Source: Comamonas sp. KCTC 72670
Lineage (GTDB): Bacteria; Myxococcota; Myxococcia; Myxococcales; Myxococcaceae
DNA length: 64,000 nucleotides
Reading direction: 5' to 3'
Assembly (NCBI GenBank): GCA_014656495.1
Contig: BNCN01000022.1
Coordinates: 36,536-100,535 of the forward strand
Shown piece after piece: positions 33,417-40,235 of this stretch; the stretch's first letter is position 1; each line of letters opens with the position of its first letter. A model generated the notes under the pieces. That model saw only the letters and a program-made list of their open reading frames with translations. It was not told where the DNA came from and did no database searches. Both the position numbers and the translations under genes were made by a program.

Positions 33417-34785
33417 CGGCGGTCTCCCGGCGCAGCGGCAGCTCCAGCATCACGCGCGTGCCCTGGCCCTCCTCGGAGTCGAGCTCCAGGCGGCCCCCGC
33501 ACAGCTCGGCGTAGGTCTGCGTGAGGAACAAGCCCAGCCCCATGCCCTGGCCCGCGGGCTTGGTGGTGAAGAAGGGCTCCCCCAGCCGGGGCATCAGCGC
33601 GTGGGGGATGCCCGTGCCCCGGTCCTCCACGACGAAGCGCAGGCGGTCCGCCTCGTGCTGGGCGGACACGATGACGGGCGCTCCCGACGCCTCGCTGGCG
33701 TGCAGCCCGTTGCGCACCAGGTTCGTCAGCACCTGCACCAGGCCTCGCACGGGGCACCAGATGGCGATGTCAGGCCCGGGCTCGAGCTGGAGGCGGGCCT
33801 GCTCCGCCGCGCCGAGCTGCTCCCGGAGCCGTTCGAGGATGGCGCCGGGCGTCGTCTTCTCGGGCACCTCGCCCATCGCCTGGCCGGAGCGGGCGCTCAT
33901 GCGCTCGAGGATGTCCCGGCAGCGCTCGACCTCGTCCCGGATGAGGCGCGCGTCCTCCAGGGCCTCGTGCGGGGCGTCGAGGATGAGGCTGTCCAGCTCG
34001 TTCGCCGCGATGGCGATGGTCCCCAGGGGGGTCCCCAGCTCATGCGCCGCGCCCGCCGCCAGGGTGGACAGCGACGCGAGCTTCTCCGCGCGCGCCGCCA
34101 GCCGCTGCGTCCTCGCCAGCGCGGCTTGCCGGTCGCGCAGCGCCGAGGCCACCCTCGCGACGACGAAGGCGATGATGAGCGCGGTGAGCGTGAAGGCGAC
34201 CCACATGCCCACGACGTGGAGCGAGCCCAGGCCATGGTGGCCCGGCTGATTCACCGTGTCGGGCAGGGGGACATGGAAGGCGAAGAGGCTGGTGGAGCCC
34301 ATCACGGACATGAGCGCGATGAGCACCGTCCAGCGCGTCCCCAGGACGATGGCGGCCAGCGTCACGTGGACGAGGTACAGCATGCCGAAGGGGTTGGCCG
34401 GTCCCCCTGACAGCGCGAGCAAGCCGGTGAGCAGCGCCGTGTCGAACGCGAGCACGGCGCCGAGCACCCCGGGCTGGACGGACGGCGCCCGCCGCAACCA
34501 GAGCGTGAGGAGCAGGTTGGACACCGCCGTCGTCGCCACCAGCGCCAGCAGCGGCGTCACGGGCAACTCCAGCTCCAGGCCCCGAACCGCGACGGCCACC
34601 GTCACGGCCTGACCGGCGACGGCATGCCAGCGCAGGCGGACGAACCAGCCGAGCGCGATGGCGCTGGAGGACAGCCGGGCCACCACGTCCTCGGGCGCGC
34701 GGCGGAACGGCGCGGCGGGCTGGCGCGCGGGTGAGGCCAGCGCGTCGCTCAACGGCGCTCCTGCGTGGGTCGGCGCGGGGGACAC
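33403..34785 (-). CDS. RegB/PrrB-type redox sensor histidine kinase
   Basis: The 460-residue inner-membrane kinase has about six membrane segments (residues 55-210). The RegB quinone-binding heptapeptide GGPANPF is at 127-133, and the RegB-specific H-box GAAHELGTPLGTIAI has H249. C289 lies 40 residues after the histidine, where RegB keeps its redox-active cysteine. The ATPase domain has NLVRNGLHAS and GLGLFL. The start is GTG 34785, behind a well-spaced GAGG. It phosphorylates the overlapping RegA-type regulator in response to quinone/redox state, by family knowledge. Confidence 0.92.
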   Translation of the reverse strand: MSPAPTHAGAPLSDALASPARQPAAPFRRAPEDVVARLSSSAIALGWFVRLRWHAVAGQAVTVAVAVRGLELELPVTPLLALVATTAVSNLLLTLWLRRAPSVQPGVLGAVLAFDTALLTGLLALSGGPANPFGMLYLVHVTLAAIVLGTRWTVLIALMSVMGSTSLFAFHVPLPDTVNQPGHHGLGSLHVVGMWVAFTLTALIIAFVVARVASALRDRQAALARTQRLAARAEKLASLSTLAAGAAHELGTPLGTIAIAANELDSLILDAPHEALEDARLIRDEVERCRDILERMSARSGQAMGEVPEKTTPGAILERLREQLGAAEQARLQLEPGPDIAIWCPVRGLVQVLTNLVRNGLHASEASGAPVIVSAQHEADRLRFVVEDRGTGIPHALMPRLGEPFFTTKPAGQGMGLGLFLTQTYAELCGGRLELDSEEGQGTRVMLELPLRRETADATG

Positions 34786-34823
34786 CGCATCCTCATATCC
34801 CGGAGGCGCGGTGGGGGTGTGCG

Positions 34824-35753
34824 TCAAGTTGACGCATTGGACTGGGGCGCGAGCGCACCGCGGAGCCGGGCGATGTCTCGCGCGGGCGGCGCGCCGAACA
34901 GGCGGCTGTACTCCCGGTTGAACTGCGAGGGGCTCTCGTAGCCGACCGAGTGGCCCGCCGACGCCGCGTCCAGCGCCTGTCCCAGCATGAGCCGCCGGGC
35001 CTCCTGGAGCCGGAGCTGCTTCTGGTACTGGAGCGGGCTCATGGCGGTGATGCTCTTGAAGTGGTGATGGAGCGCGGACGTGCTCATGTGCGCCTCCCGC
35101 GCGAGCTGCTCGATGCGCAGCGGCTCCGCGTAGTGGTGCTTGAGCCAGGCGATGGCGCGGTTGATGGAGTCGAGCCGGTCCTTCGCCAGGGCGATGTGGC
35201 GCAGCCGCGCGCTGTATTCGCCCGACAGCAGCCGGTAGAGCATCTCGCGGATGAACAGGGGCGCGAGGATGGGGATGTCGCGAGGCGTCTCCAGCAGGCG
35301 CACCAGCCGCGTCGCCGCGTCGAGCAGGGACGGCTCGGCGGGCGTGAGCGACAGGCCGGGCCCGGGCGGCGCGCGCCCCTGGGGCTCCAGCCCCGCCTCC
35401 AACATCAGGTCGCCAATCTGGCCCGGGTCCAGGTCCACGCGCAGGCACAAGTAGGGTGCATCGGGCGTGGCTTCAATCACCTGGCCCACGACGGGGAGGT
35501 CCACCGACACCACGAGGCACTGGTCCGCCCCGTAGACGAAGACCTCCTCTCCGAGCATCACCTGCTTGCGCCCCTGGGCGACGATGCACAGCGCAGGTTC
35601 GTGCAAGGCATGCACGGGCTCGGAGGGGCGGGCGGCGCGAATCAGGAGCACGCGCGGGATGGCGGTCGCGTGGAGCCCGTCGGTGGGCGTGTGCCTCTGG
35701 ATCAACCGGGCCAGCTCGGCGGGCCGCTGGGTGGGTGGACGTTCGGTCATCAC
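34824..35753 (-). CDS. AraC-family transcriptional regulator
   Basis: The 309-residue protein has an N-terminal AraC_N-type domain (HALHEPALCIVAQGRKQVMLGEEVFVYGADQCLVVSVDLPV) and a C-terminal double HTH (AEPLRIEQLAREAHMSTSALHHHFKSITAMSPLQYQKQLRLQEARRLML, then AGHSVGYESPSQFNREYSRLFG). It is divergent from a short-chain dehydrogenase gene; this pairing is very common and implies direct control. The intergenic region (35754-35905) carries CATCCACAT twice, too short to call an operator. Confidence 0.92.
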   Translation of the reverse strand: MMTERPPTQRPAELARLIQRHTPTDGLHATAIPRVLLIRAARPSEPVHALHEPALCIVAQGRKQVMLGEEVFVYGADQCLVVSVDLPVVGQVIEATPDAPYLCLRVDLDPGQIGDLMLEAGLEPQGRAPPGPGLSLTPAEPSLLDAATRLVRLLETPRDIPILAPLFIREMLYRLLSGEYSARLRHIALAKDRLDSINRAIAWLKHHYAEPLRIEQLAREAHMSTSALHHHFKSITAMSPLQYQKQLRLQEARRLMLGQALDAASAGHSVGYESPSQFNREYSRLFGAPPARDIARLRGALAPQSNAST

Positions 35754-35905
35754 CAGGAGAACGTAGGCGAGCCGGCCCCTTCATCCCGAGTCTTTCCGCC
35801 GGGTGTGCAGGATTGGGCAAGAACCCGGCAGCATCGGAGTACCGCCCCAGCGGTGTGCGCGGCCACATTGTGCCCATCCACATCGCAGTCACGGGGTGCA
35901 TCCAC

Positions 35906-36643
35906 ATGTCTGGAATCCAAGGGAAGGTCGTTGTCATCACCGGCGCGAGCAGCGGCATTGGTGAAGCCACCGCTCGGCTGCTCGCCAGCAAGGGCGCGCA
36001 GGTCGTGTTGGGCGCGCGCCGCGTGGACCGGCTGGAGGCGCTGACGTCCGCCATCCGCGCCGAGGGCGGCTCGGCGCGCTACCGGGCGCTGGACGTCTCG
36101 AAGCGGGAGGACATGGAGTCCTTCATGCGCTTCGCGCGCGAGGAGCACGGCCGCATCGACGTCATCATCAACAACGCGGGCGTGATGCCCCTGTCGAAGC
36201 TGGAGGCGCTCAAGGTCGATGAGTGGGACCGGATGATTGACGTCAACATCCGGGGCGTCCTGCATGGCATCGCCGCGGGGCTGCCCATCATGCAGGCTCA
36301 GCGCTCGGGCCAGTTCATCAACGTCTCCTCCATTGGCGGCCACATGGTGGTGCCCACCGCCGCCGTCTACTGCGCGACGAAGTACGCCGTCATCGCCATC
36401 TCCGAGGGCTTGCGGCAGGAGGTCGGCGGGGACATCCGGGTGACGGTCATCTCGCCCGGGGTGACGACGTCGGAGCTCGCGGAGTCCATCTCCGACGCGG
36501 GCGCTCGTGACGCCATGCGGGAGTTCCGGCGCATCGCCATCCCACCGGAGGCCATTGCCCGGAGCATCGCCTTCGCCATCGAGCAGCCGGATGACGTGGA
36601 CGTGAGTGAAATCATCGTTCGCCCCACGGCGAGCCCGAGCTGA
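35906..36643 (+). CDS. Short-chain dehydrogenase/reductase (SDR)
   Basis: The 245-residue classical SDR has TGASSGIG (residues 12-19), NNAG near residue 90, a serine in NVSSIGG and the catalytic YCATK (Tyr-x3-Lys). The closest flavour is the NADP-dependent YdfG/clavulanate-dehydrogenase-like group of alcohol oxidoreductases. The ATG at 35906 gives the family N-terminus; longer upstream frames are shadows. Probably regulated by the divergent AraC protein. A strong hairpin follows the stop. Confidence 0.93.
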   Translation: MSGIQGKVVVITGASSGIGEATARLLASKGAQVVLGARRVDRLEALTSAIRAEGGSARYRALDVSKREDMESFMRFAREEHGRIDVIINNAGVMPLSKLEALKVDEWDRMIDVNIRGVLHGIAAGLPIMQAQRSGQFINVSSIGGHMVVPTAAVYCATKYAVIAISEGLRQEVGGDIRVTVISPGVTTSELAESISDAGARDAMREFRRIAIPPEAIARSIAFAIEQPDDVDVSEIIVRPTASPS

Positions 36644-36657
36644 GCTTCCAGTGACTC

Positions 36658-36685
36658 GGGACGGAGCCCTGTGCGGCTCCGTCCC
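36658..36685 (+). terminator. Stem-loop terminator after the SDR gene
   Basis: GGGACGGAGCC pairs perfectly with GGCTCCGTCCC (11 bp) around a 6-nt loop, 15 bp past the stop. GC-rich with little T downstream, as usual in this genome. It separates the SDR from the iron operon. Confidence 0.7.
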
Positions 36686-36782
36686 GCTGTGCGTGAAATG
36701 CCGCGCCGACGCGCGTTCCGCGTCTGCGCGCCCACCTTGACTTCGATGCGTGGCCAGGGTTCATATGGGGTCGTTCCGATAT

Positions 36783-36797
36783 TGAGATTGATTCTCA
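36783..36797 (+). promoter_or_regulatory. Fur-like box upstream of the iron-uptake operon
   Basis: TGAGATTGATTCTCA is a 7-1-7 inverted repeat with one mismatch, close to the TGAGAAT-n-ATTCTCA form of Fur sites. It lies 25 bp before the first ATG of the operon, in an AT-rich patch, and fits iron-responsive repression. Confidence 0.65.
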
Positions 36798-36821
36798 GTA
36801 GCGCTTTGTTCCGAGGAGAAC

Positions 36822-37133
36822 ATGGCGGTTTCGACCCTGCTCATCGTGCTGGGCATCGCCGTGCTCCTGCGGGTGGCGGCCCGCGCTCCCGAGAGCGCGC
36901 TCACCCGTCACCGCACGTGGGTGCGGGTGGCAGGGGCCGCGCTGTGCCTGGTGGGCGTGGCGGTGGGCGTGAAGGTCCAGGGGCCGGGGGTTGGCCTGAC
37001 GACGGCCACGGTGGTGGCGATGCTGGCCACGCCGGTGCTCACGCTGTGTGGGCCGCTGTGGCCGCGCGTCACGCGGTGGGTGGTGCCGGTGAGCGCGGTG
37101 GGCGTCGTGGTGGCCTGCGTGGGGGCGCTCTGA
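36822..37133 (+). CDS. Small membrane protein, DUF3325-like
   Basis: The 103-residue protein has three hydrophobic helices (STLLIVLGIAVLLRVAARA, VAGAALCLVGVAVGVKV, TATVVAMLATPVLTLC, and a final VVPVSAVGVVVACVGAL). Size and position ahead of DUF3649- and PepSY-type genes match the DUF3325 member of bacterial iron-uptake operons. A GAGGAG site precedes the ATG. It overlaps the next gene by one base (TGATG). Confidence 0.75.
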   Translation: MAVSTLLIVLGIAVLLRVAARAPESALTRHRTWVRVAGAALCLVGVAVGVKVQGPGVGLTTATVVAMLATPVLTLCGPLWPRVTRWVVPVSAVGVVVACVGAL

Positions 37134-37396
37134 TGGCGCAGAAGCATGAACATGGCGCCGCGCGGATTGGCGCGGCGGTGTCGGTGGCGCCGGCCGCCGC
37201 GGTGCTGGCGACGCTGGCGCTGGTGGCGGTGCTCCCCGCGACGCGGGACGTGCGCTACCTGCTGGCCTTCCTGGTCGCGCTTCCCGCCATGGTCGCCGCC
37301 TCCTGCCTGGCGCTGCTGGCCCGGAGCGGCGCGCGGGCCTGGGCGGGCTCGGCGTTGGTGGCCGCGGTGTCGTCCGCCGTCCTGGTGCTCTCGTGA
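37133..37396 (+). CDS. Small membrane protein, DUF3649-like
   Basis: The 87-residue protein has a short cytoplasmic N-terminus (MAQKHEHGAARIG) and about three hydrophobic stretches. It sits between the DUF3325-like and PepSY genes in the order usual for siderophore-linked operons. It is translationally coupled on both sides (TGATG and GTGA overlaps). The individual function is unknown. Confidence 0.72.
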   Translation: MAQKHEHGAARIGAAVSVAPAAAVLATLALVAVLPATRDVRYLLAFLVALPAMVAASCLALLARSGARAWAGSALVAAVSSAVLVLS

Positions 37397-38919
37397 AGCT
37401 GTCGCCCCGCGCGTACACCATCCTCTGGGACGCCCACGCCTGGGCCGGTGTCCTGTCCTCGCTCATCCTCTTCGTGCTGTTCTTCCTGGGGTCCTTCGCG
37501 CTCTTCGCGGAGGAGCTGGCGCCCTGGCAGGAGCCCACGTTCCGCGCGCCGGGCGTGGTGACGGAGGCGGAGGCGGTCCGCATCGCGCAAGGGCTCGCGG
37601 AGAAGGAGACGGCTGTCCGGCCCGTGTGGTTCGGCATCTCGCTGCCCACCGCCGAGGAGCCGTGGATGAAGCTGTGGCGCATGGCTCCGGATGGCGCCAT
37701 CCACTCCACGTGGAGGGACCCGGTGTCGGGGCGCGAGATGGGCGAGCGCAGCGACCTGGGCGAGTTCCTCAACGCCATGCACTTCCTGGAGCCGGTGCCC
37801 TTCGGCAAGCACCTGGCGGGCATCGCGTCGGTCGTGCTGCTGCTGCTCGTCGTCACCGGCGTGCTCATCCAACTGGGGCGGCTGGCGCGGGAGTTCGTGC
37901 AGTTCCGTCCGGACGGCTCGCGGCGGGTGTTCTGGTCGGACGCGCACAAGGTGGTGAGCGTGGTCAGCTCGCCCTTCCTGTTCATCTTCGCGATAACAGG
38001 CGGAATCCTCTGCCTGTCGGACTGGTACGCGCCAGCGGTGAACGCCGCCGCGTTGGACGGCGACCCGAAGGCGCTGGAGGTGGCGGTGGACTGGCCCACG
38101 CCGCCCGCCGCGTCGGGGCAGCCCGGCGGCGCGCCCGACCTGGCCCACGCCCTGTCGCTGGCCAAGGCGCGCTTCCCTCGGTCGGAGCACAGCTGGTTCT
38201 TCTTCGACCACCTGGGGGACGCGAACGGCACCGTGCACCTGCCCGGGGAGCTGGAGGGCTCGCTGCATGCCTTCACGCACCTGCGGGTGTCTCGCGAGGG
38301 GGAGGTCCTCTGGCAGCGCGAGACGGGCGGCGGCACGCTGTACACGCAGGTGATGGACCCGCTGTACGGACTGCACTTCGCGACGTGGGCCAGCTTCCTC
38401 GCGAAGGTCGTCTACGCGCTGCTCTCCTTCCTGATGGCGTTCGGGATTCTGGCGGGCAACCTGCTCTGGCTGGAGCGGCGGCGCCTGCAGGGGACGAGCC
38501 GCTTCGACACGGTGCTGGCGAGGCTGACGGCGGGCTGCTGTGCCGGGCTCCCGCTGGCGGTGGCGGGGCTCTTCCTGGCCAACCAGCTGCTGCCCGCGGA
38601 GCTCGCGGACCGGCCCCGCTGGGAGCACACCGTCTTCTTCGCCGTCTGGGCCGTGGGCCTGGGGAGCGCGCTGCTGGAGGACGTCCCCGCGGCGGCCGCG
38701 CGCCGCCTGCTCATCCTCGCCAGCGCCGGGCTCTTCGCGGTGCCGCTCATCGACGCGGTGCGGATGCAGCGGCTGCCCTTCGGCTCGGGCTCCGGCTTCG
38801 TCCTCGCGGCGGAGGTGGGGCTCTTCGCGCTCGCGGTGCTGCTGGCCGGCGCGGCCCGCGCGATTCCCCGTCTCCAGAAGAAGGCCCCCGAGGCGATGCC
38901 CGCCGCGGTGGCGACCTGA
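37393..38919 (+). CDS. PepSY-associated transmembrane protein (iron-uptake reductase type)
   Basis: The 508-residue protein begins LSPRAYTILWDAHAWAGVLSSLILFVLFFLGSFALF, the PepSY_TM signature. It has periplasmic regions with PepSY-like modules and further helices with conserved histidines (NAMHFLEPVPFGKHLAGIA, DPLYGLHFATWASFLAKVVYALLSFLM). FoxB/FhuF-linked relatives are proposed to reduce ferric siderophores at the inner membrane. The GTG start overlaps the previous stop (GTGA). Confidence 0.88.
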   Translation: MKLSPRAYTILWDAHAWAGVLSSLILFVLFFLGSFALFAEELAPWQEPTFRAPGVVTEAEAVRIAQGLAEKETAVRPVWFGISLPTAEEPWMKLWRMAPDGAIHSTWRDPVSGREMGERSDLGEFLNAMHFLEPVPFGKHLAGIASVVLLLLVVTGVLIQLGRLAREFVQFRPDGSRRVFWSDAHKVVSVVSSPFLFIFAITGGILCLSDWYAPAVNAAALDGDPKALEVAVDWPTPPAASGQPGGAPDLAHALSLAKARFPRSEHSWFFFDHLGDANGTVHLPGELEGSLHAFTHLRVSREGEVLWQRETGGGTLYTQVMDPLYGLHFATWASFLAKVVYALLSFLMAFGILAGNLLWLERRRLQGTSRFDTVLARLTAGCCAGLPLAVAGLFLANQLLPAELADRPRWEHTVFFAVWAVGLGSALLEDVPAAAARRLLILASAGLFAVPLIDAVRMQRLPFGSGSGFVLAAEVGLFALAVLLAGAARAIPRLQKKAPEAMPAAVAT

Positions 38920-38950
38920 GTTCACGTCTCACCTCACCTTGGAGCACCCC

Positions 38951-40180
38951 ATGCGCAAGCGCAGCCGTCTGGCGACTGCATCCACCACGTCCCTCCTGTT
39001 CCTCGCCGCCTCGCTGACCGCGTGTGGCTCGTCCGACCCGGACCCCACGCCGGCGCCGGATGAGACGCAGACGGGGCCGATGTACAGCCTGGCGACGTCC
39101 GTGTTCGGGGAGTCGGGGTCGGCCACCTACGTGAGCGTGTTCAACTCGCTGGACGTGCGCAGCCTCGACCTGGCGCAGGCGAGCGAGCACTCCGGCTTCG
39201 CGACGATTGGCGCGGTGGACGGGAAGCTCTTCGTCGGCGCGGGCGAGGCGCCCGAGCTCACCCGCTACACGGTGTTCGACAGCGGCCGCTTCCAGGAGGC
39301 GGGGAAGATCAGCTTCGCCAGCTACGGCCTGGCGACGGCGCCGCTGTACCACAACCACTTCGTGGACGGGACGTCGGCGTACATGCAGTTGGAGGAGGCG
39401 CGGCGCATCGTCTGGAACCCGGAGTCGATGACCATCTCCGGCCCCGTCGAGTCGCCGGGACTGGCGACGGAGCGGGACGGCCTGGTGGTGAAGGCCAGCT
39501 TCGACCGCGGCGTGGCGGCGCGGGACGGCTACTCGTTCCAGCCCTTCTACTGGACGGACGGCAACTACTACCGCTTCCTGCCCAGCTCGCAGATCGCCGT
39601 CTACTCCCACGCGGATGACCGCCTGGTGGAGCTGCTCGAGGCGCCGTGCCCGGGCCTGGACGTGGCCACGCAGGACGAGGCGGGGAACATCTACTTCAGC
39701 AACTGGGTGTTCAGCGCGGGCGCGCCCGTGGTGGATGACACCGCGCCGGAGACCTGCGCGGTGCGCATCCGCGCGGGGCAGCGCGCCATCGATACGGACT
39801 GGACGCGCTCGCTGGCGTCCATGGTGGGCGGGCGCCAGACGGCCGCGTTCCGCTACCTGGGCAACGACGTGGGCGTGGTGGCGGCCTTCCACGACGACAG
39901 CCCGACGCTGAGCTCCTCGCCGACGGCGGCCGACGTCACCAACGGCACCCACTGGAAGCTGTGGCAGGTCAATCTGCAGACGGGTGAGGGCGCGCCCATC
40001 GAGGGCCTGGATTGGATTGCCGGCGGCTACTACGCCTTCACCCTCGAGGGCCGGACCTTCCTGCTGCTGCCCACGGCGGACTACGCGTCCACGGCGGTGT
40101 GGGAGCTGAACGGCGACGGCGCCGCCGTGAAGCGCTTCGACACGCTGGGCTGGGCCTACCAGTTCGTGAAGGTGCGCTGA
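38951..40180 (+). CDS. Lipoprotein of the iron operon, propeller-like
   Basis: The 409-residue protein has a lipobox (SLLFLAASLTACGS) and a beta-rich mature domain with repeated blade-like strands (AVDGKLFVGAGEAPELTRYTV, DNYYRFLPSSQIAVYSH-type segments). It resembles the DUF4374-like lipoproteins that accompany PepSY and TonB-dependent receptors, but that match is by context and general look. It lies 31 bp after the PepSY gene with a GGAG site, and converges with the TonB-dependent receptor gene. It may capture siderophore or heme in the periplasm. Confidence 0.75.
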   Translation: MRKRSRLATASTTSLLFLAASLTACGSSDPDPTPAPDETQTGPMYSLATSVFGESGSATYVSVFNSLDVRSLDLAQASEHSGFATIGAVDGKLFVGAGEAPELTRYTVFDSGRFQEAGKISFASYGLATAPLYHNHFVDGTSAYMQLEEARRIVWNPESMTISGPVESPGLATERDGLVVKASFDRGVAARDGYSFQPFYWTDGNYYRFLPSSQIAVYSHADDRLVELLEAPCPGLDVATQDEAGNIYFSNWVFSAGAPVVDDTAPETCAVRIRAGQRAIDTDWTRSLASMVGGRQTAAFRYLGNDVGVVAAFHDDSPTLSSSPTAADVTNGTHWKLWQVNLQTGEGAPIEGLDWIAGGYYAFTLEGRTFLLLPTADYASTAVWELNGDGAAVKRFDTLGWAYQFVKVR

Positions 40181-40197
40181 GCCGCGCCGCACCCGGC

Positions 40198-40225
40198 GCC
40201 GCCCGTGCATGCTGGCGCGGGCGGC
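40198..40225. terminator. Possible bidirectional terminator between convergent genes
   Basis: GCCGCCCG and CGGGCGGC pair over a 12-nt loop between the lipoprotein gene and the convergent receptor gene. The stem is short and there is no T-tract. Confidence 0.4.
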
Positions 40226-40235
40226 ACCTGCGGCT

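Noticed and set aside
33403..35448. A 681-residue form of the sensor kinase
   Set aside because: The first 221 residues are Arg/Ala-rich antisense of the AraC gene, and a good ribosome site precedes GTG 34785.
35456..35905. Upstream extension of the SDR by 150 residues
   Set aside because: It is antisense to the AraC gene and lacks SDR features; TGASSGIG must lie near the N-terminus.
35870..35912. CATCCACAT repeated before the SDR as an AraC operator
   Set aside because: Only nine bases with no second half-site; chance is likely in this composition.
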